NCBI RefSeq assembly: GCF_004405105.1
Contig: NZ_SORW01000044.1
Location: forward strand, 1-64,000
Reading direction: 5' to 3'
Length of the DNA: 64,000 nucleotides
DNA from: Jeotgalibacillus sp. R-1-5s-1
Lineage (GTDB): Bacteria; Bacillota; Bacilli; Bacillales; Jeotgalibacillaceae
Within the stretch, counting starts at the first letter, position 1. Every line of letters starts with the position of its first letter. A model generated the notes under the pieces. It worked only from the letters and a program-made list of their open reading frames with translations, was not told where the DNA came from and searched no databases. The position numbers and the translations under genes are program-made. This document shows, one piece after another, positions 1-7,775 of the stretch.

Positions 1-45
1 CGACATGTGTAGCTGACGAATACTAATCGATCGAGGACTTAACCA
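1..45 (+). rRNA. 23S rRNA, 3' end (partial)
   Basis: The first 45 bases match the conserved 3' terminus of Firmicute 23S rRNA, including the GACGAATACTAATCGATCGA block followed by GGACTTAACC. The gene runs off the left edge. It is followed by a spacer of about 150 bp and the 5S gene, the usual rRNA operon order. The exact 3' end is placed by analogy with Bacillus. Confidence 0.93.
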
Positions 46-138
46 AATTAGGTGATTCTCGAAAAACCTTGCGGTTGTTTGATGTTGTGTCCAGTTTTGA
101 GGGAATGAAATTTTTTGTTCTTTCTTTTAAACCTGTTG

Positions 139-168
139 TTGAAATCAGCAATGGAAACTTGGTATAAT
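139..168 (+). promoter_or_regulatory. Possible internal promoter in the 23S-5S spacer
   Basis: TTGAAA at 139-144 and TATAAT at 163-168 are separated by 18 bp and lie upstream of the 5S gene. If active, this promoter would let 5S and the eight tRNAs be expressed independently of the rRNA promoter. The match is good, but a spacer is normally read through and processed, so use in the cell is inference. Confidence 0.35.
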
Positions 169-194
169 AGTTTTTGTTCCAAGCAAGCAGAATA

Positions 195-311
<117 letters not shown>

Positions 312-316
312 AATAT

Positions 317-391
317 TCCACAGTAGCTCAGTGGTAGAGCAATCGGCTGTTAACCGATCGGTCGTAGGTTCGAGTCCTACCTGTGGAGCCA
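317..391 (+). tRNA. tRNA-Asn (GTT)
   Basis: A 75-nt cloverleaf with a TCCACAG/CTGTGGA acceptor stem, anticodon loop CTGTTAA (anticodon GTT) and T-loop GTTCGAGTC. The CCA end is encoded. It is the first tRNA after 5S. Confidence 0.96.
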
Positions 392-398
392 TTTTTCT

Positions 399-474
399 GC
401 TTCCATAGCTCAGCAGGTAGAGCACTTCCATGGTAAGGAAGAGGTCGCAGGTTCAAATCCTGTTGGAAGCTCCA
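399..474 (+). tRNA. tRNA-Thr (GGT)
   Basis: A 76-nt cloverleaf with acceptor GCTTCCA/TGGAAGC, anticodon loop ATGGTAA (anticodon GGT), T-loop GTTCAAATC and an encoded CCA. It reads ACC and ACU codons. A second Thr isoacceptor lies further along the cluster. Confidence 0.95.
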
Positions 475-479
475 CTCAT

Positions 480-554
480 GGCCCGTTGGTCAAGTGGTTA
501 AGACACCGCCCTTTCACGGCGGTAACACGGGTTCGAATCCCGTACGGGTCACCA
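480..554 (+). tRNA. tRNA-Glu (TTC)
   Basis: A 75-nt cloverleaf with anticodon stem CCGCC/GGCGG around loop CTTTCAC (anticodon TTC), T-loop GTTCGAATC and an encoded CCA. Confidence 0.95.
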
Positions 555-577
555 CTTTTAAAATGAAATTATCCCAT

Positions 578-653
578 GGAGAATTAGCTCAGCTGGGAGA
601 GCATCTGCCTTACAAGCAGAGGGTCGGCGGTTCGAGCCCGTCATTCTCCACCA
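578..653 (+). tRNA. tRNA-Val (TAC)
   Basis: A 76-nt cloverleaf with acceptor GGAGAAT/ATTCTCC, anticodon loop CTTACAA (anticodon TAC), T-loop GTTCGAGCC and an encoded CCA. Confidence 0.96.
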
Positions 654-661
654 TTTTTTTT

Positions 662-737
<76 letters not shown>

Positions 738-753
738 GTTTTCATTTAAATAC

Positions 754-837
754 GGAGGGGTAGCGAAGTGGCTAAACGCGGCGGACTGTAAATCCGCTCC
801 TTCGGGTTCGGCAGTTCGAATCTGCCCCCCTCCACCA
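754..837 (+). tRNA. tRNA-Tyr (GTA)
   Basis: An 84-nt class II tRNA with a long variable arm (CCTTCGGG region). The anticodon loop CTGTAAA has anticodon GTA, the acceptor is GGAGGGG/CCCCTCC, and CCA is encoded. Confidence 0.96.
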
Positions 838-908
838 TTTTTTTAAAAACGGACATATTCAGAGATGTCCTTTCTGTTTTTTTAGGGCATACTGTTCTTA
901 AATAACAT

Positions 909-983
909 TGGGCTATAGCCAAGCGGTAAGGCAACGGACTTTGACTCCGTCATGCGTTGGTTCGAATCCAGCTAGCCCAGCCA
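909..983 (+). tRNA. tRNA-Gln (TTG)
   Basis: A 75-nt cloverleaf with acceptor TGGGCTA/TAGCCCA, anticodon loop TTTTGAC-type (anticodon TTG), T-loop GTTCGAATC and an encoded CCA. It is separated from tRNA-Tyr by a gap of about 70 bp. Confidence 0.94.
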
Positions 984-984
984 A

Positions 985-1057
985 GAGCCATTAGCTCAGT
1001 TGGTAGAGCATCTGACTTTTAATCAGAGGGTCGAAGGTTCGAGTCCTTCATGGCTCA
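985..1057 (+). tRNA. tRNA-Lys (TTT), no encoded CCA
   Basis: A 73-nt cloverleaf with acceptor GAGCCAT/ATGGCTC, anticodon loop CTTTTAA (anticodon TTT) and T-loop GTTCGAGTC. The discriminator A is followed by TTA, so CCA is not encoded, unlike the other seven tRNAs here. Maturation would need nucleotidyltransferase addition of CCA. It starts one base after the CCA of tRNA-Gln. Confidence 0.95.
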
Positions 1058-1064
1058 TTACAAA

Positions 1065-1102
1065 GCGTCTCATCGATTTTATCATCGATGGGGCGTTTTT
1101 TT
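1065..1102 (+). terminator. Rho-independent terminator of the rRNA-tRNA operon
   Basis: A 12-bp stem (CGTCTCATCGAT with ATCGATGGGGCG, some G-U pairs) with a short loop is followed by seven T. It sits just after tRNA-Lys and closes the stable-RNA operon. Confidence 0.9.
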
Positions 1103-1138
1103 GTCTTTTTTAGAGAGATGGTGAGGTGAGGTCGGCAC

Positions 1139-1250
1139 AATAAGAGGTCAGGAACGCACAATAATGGTGGAGGTCCTCATAATAATGAGGAAAGTCTATC
1201 TAATTGGGCTGAGGCTGCGTTAAATGCCATTGGGCTTGGGTAAGGATAGG
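1139..1250. repeat. Degenerate 21-bp-period array, part 1
   Basis: An AATAA-like core recurs at 1139, 1160, 1181, 1202 and 1223, exactly 21 bp apart, while the sequence between cores is diverged. No gene is visible. The array continues the spacer between the tRNA operon and rocF. Spacing was counted directly from the sequence; function is unknown. Confidence 0.7.
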
Positions 1251-1280
1251 GTCCAGTTTAGGCGTGAGTTTGATCTTTTG

Positions 1281-1400
1281 AGTTACCCAACTGCATGAAG
1301 AGCCCCCGGGCTTCGCCGGGATGTTTCTGAAGGTATGCAGAATGAGGAGTGAAGTGTGTAGAATAACGGGGAAAGTCTATCGAATTAGACCAAAAGTGTG
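1281..1400. repeat. Long direct repeat, copy 1 (box, hairpin and 21-bp array)
   Basis: About 120 bp beginning with the box GTTACCCAACTGCA, followed by a GC-rich hairpin (CCCGG-GCTTCG-CCGGG) and then 21-bp-phased cores at 1341, 1362, 1383 and 1404. A closely similar copy lies at 1462-1580. Related boxes (GTTACCCAAGTGCA) occur in the gap after glmM. No coding capacity was recognised. Confidence 0.75.
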
Positions 1401-1461
1401 AAGAATGAAGAAGAAAGTGTATCGAATAAATGACATAGTTTAGATAAAAGCGTATCGCTGC

Positions 1462-1580
1462 AGTTACCCAACTGCACGAAGAGCCCCCGGGCTTCGCCGG
1501 GATGTTTCTCGAGGTATGTAGAATGAGGAGTGAAGTAAGTAGAATAACCGAAAAAGTCTATCGAATAAAACCAAAAGTAA
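1462..1580. repeat. Long direct repeat, copy 2 (box, hairpin and 21-bp array)
   Basis: The second copy of the 120-bp unit at 1281-1400. It has the same GTTACCCAACTGCA box, CCCGG/CCGGG hairpin and phased AATRA cores at 1522, 1543 and 1564. The array runs on past the copy, with cores at 1585, 1606 and 1627, so the phase is kept for more than 100 bp. Confidence 0.75.
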
Positions 1581-1704
1581 GCACAATAAAGAAGCAACAA
1601 CATAAAATAACCACGCTAGTCATCATAATACTCCTCCCAACTGTTCTCCACCCATAGACACCTGTATATATATACATAATTCTGCCCAGTTGAGTCACTT
1701 CAAA

Positions 1705-1718
1705 TGAAAGCGTTACAA
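1705..1718 (+). promoter_or_regulatory. cre-like site upstream of rocF
   Basis: TGAAAGCGTTACAA resembles the CcpA catabolite-responsive element but lacks one base of the usual right half. It lies about 35 bp before the arginase start, so carbon-catabolite control of arginine breakdown is plausible. This is a weak, motif-only call. Confidence 0.3.
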
Positions 1719-1750
1719 TAGGAAGGCAGTACATAGAAGGGGGAGCAATC

Positions 1751-2653
1751 ATGCAAAAGAAAAACATCTCTGTAATCGGAGTACCGATGGATCTCGGTCA
1801 GATGCGCCGCGGCGTGGATATGGGACCGAGTGCGATTCGTTATGCCGGATTACTTGAACGTTTAGAGAATATTGGTCATACGGTGACGGACCTTGGTGAT
1901 ATCCGGATTGACCAGGCTGAGCGCGTACATACGGCTGAGACGAACCTTCGTAATCTTGAGGCTGTGGTAAAGGGCAATACAGAGCTTGCAGATCAGGTAA
2001 AGGCTGTGAAGGATGCAGGCGATTTTCCGCTGATTCTAGGTGGAGATCACAGTATTGCGATCGGCTCACTGGCTGGTATCAGCAGCAAGCATGAGAACCT
2101 TGGTGTCATCTGGTACGATGCACACGGTGATTTAAATACAGGTGAGACGTCACCTTCAGGGAATATTCATGGTATGCCGCTTGCGGTAAGTCTCGGTCTG
2201 GGACACGAGGACCTTGTGAACATTCACGGCTATACGCCTAAAGTGAAGCCTGAGAACATTGTGATTATCGGAGCGCGTTCTTTAGATGAAGGCGAACGTG
2301 AGCTGATTAAGGAAAAGGGCATCCGCGTGTATACGATGCACGAGGTTGACCGTATGGGTATGACGCGTGTGATGGAAGAGTCGATCGAGTATCTGAAAGG
2401 CCGCACAGATGGTGTGCACCTGTCACTTGATCTGGACGGACTGGATCCAAGTGATGCGCCGGGTGTCGGAACTCCGGTACTTGGAGGAATCTCTTACCGC
2501 GAAAGTCACCTGGCGATGGAAATGCTCGCTGAGGCGGATATCCTGACGTCAGCTGAATTCGTGGAAGTAAATCCGATTCTTGATGAAAAGAACAAGACTG
2601 CAACGGTTGCAGTTGCGCTGATTGGATCTTTGTTTGGCGAAAAGCTTCTGTAA
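1751..2653 (+). CDS. rocF: Arginase
   Basis: A 300-aa ureohydrolase that splits L-arginine into ornithine and urea in the cytoplasm, the first step of the arginase route. The Mn-binding signatures of the family are all visible: GGDH at residues 97-100, DAHGD at 123-127, SLDLDGLDP from 225 (D227, D229) and EFVEVNP near 269-275. The length equals typical Bacillus RocF. The start is ATG at 1751, preceded by AGAAGGGGGAGC as ribosome binding site. It is probably monocistronic, since a strong terminator follows at 2691-2730. A cre-like sequence lies just upstream. The long repeat-rich gap before it means the promoter is close to the gene. Nothing in the protein looks unusual. Confidence 0.96.
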   Translation: MQKKNISVIGVPMDLGQMRRGVDMGPSAIRYAGLLERLENIGHTVTDLGDIRIDQAERVHTAETNLRNLEAVVKGNTELADQVKAVKDAGDFPLILGGDHSIAIGSLAGISSKHENLGVIWYDAHGDLNTGETSPSGNIHGMPLAVSLGLGHEDLVNIHGYTPKVKPENIVIIGARSLDEGERELIKEKGIRVYTMHEVDRMGMTRVMEESIEYLKGRTDGVHLSLDLDGLDPSDAPGVGTPVLGGISYRESHLAMEMLAEADILTSAEFVEVNPILDEKNKTATVAVALIGSLFGEKLL

Positions 2654-2690
2654 TAAGATAACGCAATTCTTCATTTAATAGTAAGGTAAG

Positions 2691-2730
2691 CAGACCGGAA
2701 CAACTTTTCAAAGCTTGTTCCGGTCTGTTT
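2691..2730 (+). terminator. Terminator after rocF
   Basis: A perfect 13-bp stem (CAGACCGGAACAA with TTGTTCCGGTCTG) is followed by a short T-rich stretch. It separates rocF from the sigW operon. Confidence 0.85.
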
Positions 2731-2907
2731 CATGTCAGCAAATGAGGCAACTCTATACCCTCCCCACCTATTCCCAAAAACTTCATATTTATTTACTTTA
2801 ACTGGATGACCCTTTTGTCGAAACATAGTATAATAGAAGGGATGCAATTCGACACAGAGGTCGAAAATGAACGTACATAAAAAATCTCGAAATAAAAATA
2901 AAAAGCG

Positions 2908-2934
2908 TGAAACCTTTTGCGCCTTCGATCCGTA
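2908..2934 (+). promoter_or_regulatory. SigW-type promoter of sigW (autoregulatory)
   Basis: TGAAAC at 2908-2913 and CGTA at 2931-2934 are separated by 17 bp, matching the ECF SigW consensus (TGAAAC, 16-17 bp, CGTA). It lies about 40 bp upstream of the sigW start, so sigW is very probably autoregulated as in Bacillus subtilis. A separate TATAAT at 2829-2834 could be a weak housekeeping promoter. Confidence 0.85.
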
Positions 2935-2972
2935 AACAGGTTAGAGCCGCATGAAGCGGAGGTAAAGGAAGA

Positions 2973-3536
2973 ATGGAACTCATCGTGAAAAAGAGAATAC
3001 AGCAGGTGCTGAAGGGTGATCAGAATGCGTTCGGCGAGATTGTGGAACTCTATAAGGATAGAGTGTATCATGTATGTTTCAGGATGTTAGGCAATCGTCA
3101 TGAGGCGGAAGATATTGCGCAAGAAGCATTTATCAGAGCTTATACCAACATTCATACATTTGATATCGACCGCAAATTTTCCACGTGGATTTTTCGTATC
3201 GCCACGAATCTTTGTATTGACCGGATCCGTAAAAAGAAACCGGACTATTACCTGGATGCAGAAGTTGCTGGGACAGAGGGGTTGACGATGTATTCTCAGG
3301 TGGAGTCGGATGAACCGTTGCCTGAGGATAAAGTAGAATCAATGGAATTACAGGAATCAATTCAGAAAGAAATTTCATTATTACCCGACAAATATCGTTC
3401 TGTGATCGTATTAAAGTATATAGAGGAGCTATCGCTGAAGGAAATCAGTGAGATTCTGGATTTACCGCTTGGCACAGTCAAGACCAGAATTCATCGTGGA
3501 CGGGAAGCGCTCCGAAAGCAATTAAGATCAATTTAG
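2973..3536 (+). CDS. sigW: ECF RNA polymerase sigma factor SigW
   Basis: A 187-aa extracytoplasmic-function sigma factor, the same length as B. subtilis SigW. Region 2 is at about residues 20-90 (EDIAQEAFIRAYTNI, then FSTWIFRIATNLCIDRIRKK). Region 4 is at about 130-183 with the HTH LSLKEISEILDLPLGTVKTR. It would direct the envelope-stress and antimicrobial-peptide response while held inactive by the membrane anti-sigma factor encoded next. The start at ATG 2973 is supported by GGAGGTAAAGG. The gene lies directly downstream of a SigW-type promoter, and 15 bp separate its stop from the chosen rsiW start, so the pair is co-transcribed. Confidence 0.95.
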   Translation: MELIVKKRIQQVLKGDQNAFGEIVELYKDRVYHVCFRMLGNRHEAEDIAQEAFIRAYTNIHTFDIDRKFSTWIFRIATNLCIDRIRKKKPDYYLDAEVAGTEGLTMYSQVESDEPLPEDKVESMELQESIQKEISLLPDKYRSVIVLKYIEELSLKEISEILDLPLGTVKTRIHRGREALRKQLRSI

Positions 3537-3551
3537 GAGAGGGTGAGTCTC

Positions 3552-4184
3552 GTGAACACTTGTCCTGAACACATCGTGCATTTAATGCATGAGTATTTAG
3601 ATGAAGAGATTTCACAAGAACAGGAAAAGGAGTTAAAGACGCACCTTCAGCAATGTGAAGCGTGCAAAACTCATTTTCATGAATTAAAGAAGACGATTGC
3701 GCTCGTGCAGAGCACATCGCATATCCAGGCGCCGTCTGACTTTACCGCAAATGTCATGAACAGGCTGCCAAAGGAAAAGAAAAAAGCCGGTATGAATCGA
3801 TGGTTCCAGCGACATCCGTTATTTGTGGCCGCGGCTGTGTTTTTCGTATTAATGAGCGGAAGCCTCTTCGCCACATGGGGTGGGGACAATGAGTTTGCCT
3901 TTACGCCAAGTGAAAAAGTAGTGGTAGAGGGCAGTACGGTTGTGATTCCTGAAGGAGAAACGGTTGAGGGAGACTTTACGGTCCGCAACGGCGATCTGCG
4001 TGTAGAAGGGGAAGTCACTGGCAATGTGACCGTCATTAACGGTGAACAATATACGGCAGGTGCAGGAACGGTTACAGGTGAAATTGAAGAAATTGACCAG
4101 GCCTTCGAATGGCTCTGGTACTCGATTAAATCAGCTGTGAAAGAACTGGGCGATTTTAGTCGCTCTTCAGATACAGAATCATAA
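3552..4184 (+). CDS. rsiW: Anti-sigma-W factor RsiW
   Basis: A 210-aa single-pass membrane anti-sigma factor. The N-terminal zinc-binding anti-sigma motif H31-x3-C35-x2-C38 is present (THLQQCEAC), a membrane segment spans about residues 86-107, and the extracytoplasmic part is beta-rich (EGETVEGDFTVRNGDLRVEG...). In B. subtilis this protein is cleaved by PrsW and RasP to release SigW. I chose the GTG at 3552 because the protein then begins MNTCPEHIVHLMH like known RsiW and sits at a normal distance from AGGAGAGGG; a GTG at 3543 would add three residues. A terminator-like hairpin follows the stop. Confidence 0.92.
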   Translation: MNTCPEHIVHLMHEYLDEEISQEQEKELKTHLQQCEACKTHFHELKKTIALVQSTSHIQAPSDFTANVMNRLPKEKKKAGMNRWFQRHPLFVAAAVFFVLMSGSLFATWGGDNEFAFTPSEKVVVEGSTVVIPEGETVEGDFTVRNGDLRVEGEVTGNVTVINGEQYTAGAGTVTGEIEEIDQAFEWLWYSIKSAVKELGDFSRSSDTES

Positions 4185-4212
4185 GAACTGCCAATTTGGT
4201 GGTTCTTTTTTT
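4183..4212 (+). terminator. Terminator after rsiW
   Basis: A stem of about 10 bp (AGAACTGCCA with GGTGGTTCT, G-U pairs allowed) is followed by a run of seven T. It ends the sigW-rsiW transcript before the diguanylate cyclase gene. Confidence 0.7.
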
Positions 4213-4348
4213 CGTCTGTAAGTCCTGCGTTCTGCCTGACGAATAATTTATAATGTAATAAGTGGTTTTTGGTTGAAAAATGGGTATAAAGAATTATAAG
4301 ACGATTCGCGTTCATTGTGTTAAAGTGATGAAGAGAGGGGGATGGAAG

Positions 4349-5392
4349 ATGAAGGATATCAAAACAGAACAATTATTTTCCCTGTTACGCTGGGTTTTTC
4401 TTATTGCAATCTTCGCGATCTATCTGATCCCTTATTTACGTGAACAAATCGGCTTTACCGGACAGTCGTTTCCAATATTGGTTTTGACCTTTTTCATGTT
4501 TACTGTATTTGCGCAGTTTCAATTATATAAAGCAACAAAGCAGCAGCTTTTATTTCCTCAATTACTTCAGAGCGGGGTTTGGATCGATTACGGTGCCTTT
4601 GTCTGGCTCGTTGCGATCACAGGTGGAATTGAAAGTGAATTTCTGCCGGTTATGTACATTATTCTGATGCATGCGATGATTTACTGGAAGGAACGCGGTG
4701 CTGTTTTAATGACGATGGCTTTAATGATGGCCATCTGGTCCATGCCGTACTTTTTAAATGGCTACACGCCTGAGGTTCTGATTTCCGGAGCGCTGCAGAC
4801 ATTTATTTTGATTGTCATGGCCGTATTCAGTGCGATCCTCGTTTTACAGGAGCGCAGGCATTTAGATAAAGCCGCACATCTTGGAAATGAACTTCGCCAG
4901 GATTATTTAACGGGCCTTTACAATGTGCGCCATTTTGACGAGGAGCTTGAGCAGCTTGTGAAGCGCAATGAACCTTTCCACTTATTGATCGGGGATGTTG
5001 ATCACTTTAAGGTGGCGAATGATCACTATGGTCATCTATATGGAGATTATGTTCTTGAAAGAGTTGGCCCGATGCTGAAAAAGGTGAGCGGCGAGCATCT
5101 TGGCAAGGCATTTCGCTATGGTGGCGAGGAATTTGTCTTTTTATTTCCCGGGAAAGAATTTAATGTCGAACGGTTTCTCGGTGATCTCTGCTCAGAGGTG
5201 GAAGAGCTGGATCTGCAGCAGCCTGAGTGGAAACTGAGCATGAGTGTAGGCTACACGATCTTTAAGCGCAACCGTTCGGCTGAACAGGTCGTGGCGGAAG
5301 CCGATCAGCGCCTGTATCACGCGAAGCGGAACGGGCGGGCATGTGCCGTCCTTGAAGATGAGCAGGTATTTCACTATTTAAAAGCACAGTAA
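4349..5392 (+). CDS. Membrane-bound GGDEF diguanylate cyclase
   Basis: A 347-aa protein predicted to make c-di-GMP from two GTP. About six hydrophobic segments fill residues 10-167. They are followed by a GGDEF domain with the LTGLYNVRHFDEEL entry motif, the metal/substrate segment GDVDHFKVANDHYGH, and the active-site loop GGEEF at residues 258-262. No RxxD inhibitory site is visible before the loop. I chose ATG 4349 because GAGAGGGGG precedes it; an upstream in-frame ATG at 4280 has no such site. It has its own gap on both sides and lies between rsiW and cdaA, where B. subtilis has no gene, so a c-di-GMP enzyme sits next to the c-di-AMP genes. The sensory ligand of the membrane domain is unknown. 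Confidence 0.9.
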   Translation: MKDIKTEQLFSLLRWVFLIAIFAIYLIPYLREQIGFTGQSFPILVLTFFMFTVFAQFQLYKATKQQLLFPQLLQSGVWIDYGAFVWLVAITGGIESEFLPVMYIILMHAMIYWKERGAVLMTMALMMAIWSMPYFLNGYTPEVLISGALQTFILIVMAVFSAILVLQERRHLDKAAHLGNELRQDYLTGLYNVRHFDEELEQLVKRNEPFHLLIGDVDHFKVANDHYGHLYGDYVLERVGPMLKKVSGEHLGKAFRYGGEEFVFLFPGKEFNVERFLGDLCSEVEELDLQQPEWKLSMSVGYTIFKRNRSAEQVVAEADQRLYHAKRNGRACAVLEDEQVFHYLKAQ

Positions 5393-5446
5393 CAGCTGTT
5401 TCAGTTTGATGACATTCCGTTTCACACACACGAAACAGGGGCATTG

Positions 5447-5455
5447 TGTTATAAT
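5447..5455 (+). promoter_or_regulatory. Extended -10 promoter for cdaA-cdaR
   Basis: TGTTATAAT is an extended -10 element about 100 bp upstream of cdaA. No good -35 box is placed 17 bp upstream, which is common for extended -10 promoters. It implies that the c-di-AMP operon can be expressed independently of sigW. Confidence 0.55.
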
Positions 5456-5558
5456 GGTGGAGTTTAAGTGATTTCAGCATTTATGGCAGCTTAGCTTGCT
5501 GCCTATTATAGAGAGATAAGTGAACAGCCCTTTTAAATAGATAAATGGAGGAAGTCCC

Positions 5559-6398
5559 ATGCCGTTTTTTGAACAATTTTCAGATTTAACGGTGTTAGAC
5601 ATTGCAGTGCACCTTTTAGACATACTCCTTGTATGGTATTTGCTGTATAAGCTGATTACCCTGATTAAAGGGACGAAGGCAGTCCAGCTGCTAAAAGGAA
5701 TCTTTGTCATCGTTATCGTTCGGATACTAAGTGAACTCCTTGGCTTCAATACGCTTGCGAGCATCATGCAGGAAGTCATGTACTGGGGGGTTCTCGGGGT
5801 CATTATTATCTTCCAGCCGGAGCTTCGCCGTGCACTGGAGCAGCTGGGGCGAGGAAGAATTTTCACAAGAGGTAATTTGCAGGAGGATGAAGAGCGGACG
5901 CGTCTTGTTGAAGCGGTCACAAAGGCCGTCAGTTATATGGCAAAACGCCGGATCGGTGCCCTGATCTCGTTTGAGCGTGAGACGGGAATGGGTGATTATA
6001 TCGAAACCGGTATTCCGATGGATTCAAGGCTGACGAGCGAGCTGTTGATTAACCTGTTCATTCCGAATACGCCACTTCACGATGGAGCGGTGATCATTCA
6101 GAAGAACCGGATTTCAGCTGCTGCGTGTTATCTGCCGCTGTCAGAAAGTCCGTTCATTTCAAAGGAGCTTGGAACGCGACACCGAGCTGCACTTGGTGTC
6201 AGTGAGGTAACAGATAGTATTACGATTGTTGTATCAGAGGAGACGGGAGCCATCTCCATCACGACAAACGGTGAGCTGAAGCGTAACCTGGAGCTGGATG
6301 AGTTCAGTAAGATCCTCCGCCGCGAATGGTTTAACGAAAAAGAAGGCGCATCCGGATCGTCACGATGGAACTGGAGGGGGAAAAAGTCTAATGGATAA
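5559..6398 (+). CDS. cdaA: Diadenylate cyclase CdaA (c-di-AMP synthase)
   Basis: A 279-aa membrane diadenylate cyclase that condenses two ATP into c-di-AMP, which controls potassium and osmolyte uptake and cell-wall homeostasis. Three N-terminal membrane segments (about residues 10-32, 42-60 and 73-86) are followed by the DisA_N catalytic domain with DGA at 175-177 and RHR at 207-209, both essential family motifs. ATG 5559 has GGAGGAAG upstream. The stop overlaps the cdaR start by 8 bp (ATGGATAA), so the two are translationally coupled. The cdaA-cdaR-glmM order is the conserved Firmicute arrangement. Confidence 0.96.
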   Translation: MPFFEQFSDLTVLDIAVHLLDILLVWYLLYKLITLIKGTKAVQLLKGIFVIVIVRILSELLGFNTLASIMQEVMYWGVLGVIIIFQPELRRALEQLGRGRIFTRGNLQEDEERTRLVEAVTKAVSYMAKRRIGALISFERETGMGDYIETGIPMDSRLTSELLINLFIPNTPLHDGAVIIQKNRISAAACYLPLSESPFISKELGTRHRAALGVSEVTDSITIVVSEETGAISITTNGELKRNLELDEFSKILRREWFNEKEGASGSSRWNWRGKKSNG

Positions 6399-7731
6399 AT
6401 TCCTTGAAAGCCGCTGGTTTTTACGAGGGTTTGCTCTCATGATTGCCCTTTTTATGTTTTTTTCTGCAAACAATGTAGAGGAAGGGTCCAACAGCTCAAC
6501 CAGCTCTCAGAATGATATCGAGACGATTGAAAATGTGCCGGTTGATACGATGTACAACGAAGAAGAATTTGTCGTCAGCGGGGTACCGAGTACGATTGAC
6601 GTAACGGTGGAAGGCCCGGCTGCGTTTGTTGCGAGAACGAATTCTGCACGTGATTTCCGCGTGTTTATTAATATGTCTGATCTGGATATCGGGACACATG
6701 AAGTCAATATCCAGTATGAAAACTTTTCCCCTGAGCTTCGTGTCACGTTGAATCCATCTGTAGCAACCGTCACCATTGATGAGCGCTTGACGCAGGAATT
6801 CAGAGTGGACGCTGAGTTCAACCAGTCGATTGTGCCGGAAGGGTTCCAGCTTGATTCGATTGACGTGGAGCCGGAAACCGTTCAGATTACCGGAGCGCGA
6901 AGTGTGCTTGAATCCATTCGTTATGTAAGAGCATCCTTAAGCACGGACGGAGAAGTGGAGGATGGAGACACCTTTGAATCCGCCGTCCAGGTGCTTGATG
7001 GTAATCTGGACAAGCTGCCGGTTTCTATTGAACCGCAAAACGTGGATCTGACTGTGAACATGTCACAGCCAAGCAAGGAAGTCACCCTGGTTCCGGTTCA
7101 GCAGGGCGAACCTGGAGATGGTCTTGAAATCGAAGACATTTCACTCGTAAATGAGACCGTGACGATTTTTGGTCCAACCAGAACCATTGACGAGATTGAC
7201 CAGATTGAAGTACCGTTTGACATATCAGGCGTAACAAGAAGCGGTTCGAGAATAGAAGTGCCGATCCCTGTGCCTGAAGGTGTATCTGAACTTTCCTCTG
7301 AAACGGCTTCCGCTGTTGTCACGCTGACAGGCGGGGAAGGCAGTACAGATAATACCGGTGAAACTGCCGATACAGAGGATCCGCCACCTGACACTGATCA
7401 GGATGAAACGGCCTCTAATGATAATCAAAATGAAAATAATAATAATACAACGGAAGAGCTGACTTTGTCGGCTCTTCCTGTTGAAACGAGAAATATTGGC
7501 GATGATCTGCAGGCAACCTTTTTACAGCCGGCCGGCGGGGAGCTGAATCTGCGTGTAACGGGTGATGCCGAGACGCTTGAAGGCTTATCAGAAGATGATT
7601 TTTCACTGTATATTGATGCTGAAGGTTTAGATGAAGGTGAACACAACGTTGAGGTCCAGGTGGAGGGACCTTCAAACGTCACATATATCCTGTCGCGGCC
7701 AAGTGTCACCATTTCACTTGCGCAAGCGTAG
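6391..7731 (+). CDS. cdaR: CdaA regulatory protein CdaR (YbbR repeats)
   Basis: A 446-aa protein with one N-terminal membrane segment (about residues 10-27) and an extracytoplasmic region of four YbbR-type repeats; it binds and modulates CdaA. I chose the ATG at 6391, overlapping the cdaA stop, because GGAGGGGG precedes it; the longer in-frame reading from 6298 lies inside cdaA. An Asp/Asn/Thr-rich linker at about residues 325-360 separates the third and fourth YbbR units. It is longer and more acidic than I expect for the family, and fits an exported protein from a salt-tolerant host, though that is inference. Confidence 0.93.
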   Translation: MDKFLESRWFLRGFALMIALFMFFSANNVEEGSNSSTSSQNDIETIENVPVDTMYNEEEFVVSGVPSTIDVTVEGPAAFVARTNSARDFRVFINMSDLDIGTHEVNIQYENFSPELRVTLNPSVATVTIDERLTQEFRVDAEFNQSIVPEGFQLDSIDVEPETVQITGARSVLESIRYVRASLSTDGEVEDGDTFESAVQVLDGNLDKLPVSIEPQNVDLTVNMSQPSKEVTLVPVQQGEPGDGLEIEDISLVNETVTIFGPTRTIDEIDQIEVPFDISGVTRSGSRIEVPIPVPEGVSELSSETASAVVTLTGGEGSTDNTGETADTEDPPPDTDQDETASNDNQNENNNNTTEELTLSALPVETRNIGDDLQATFLQPAGGELNLRVTGDAETLEGLSEDDFSLYIDAEGLDEGEHNVEVQVEGPSNVTYILSRPSVTISLAQA

Positions 7732-7775
7732 TCCTGCAGGAAACAGGAGCGATTAATTAAGGAGCGATGATTAGA

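Noticed and set aside
1139-1627. CRISPR array in the phased repeats
   Set aside because: The period is 21 bp with only a 4-5 bp core conserved. There are no 25-36 bp identical repeats with unique spacers and no cas genes.
3677-4372. 231-aa minus-strand frame opposite rsiW
   Set aside because: Antisense shadow of rsiW and its terminator with low-complexity Ser/Thr-rich sequence.
6298-6390. Longer CdaR reading into cdaA
   Set aside because: ATG 6391 overlaps the cdaA stop and has GGAGGGGG upstream; the longer form has no support.
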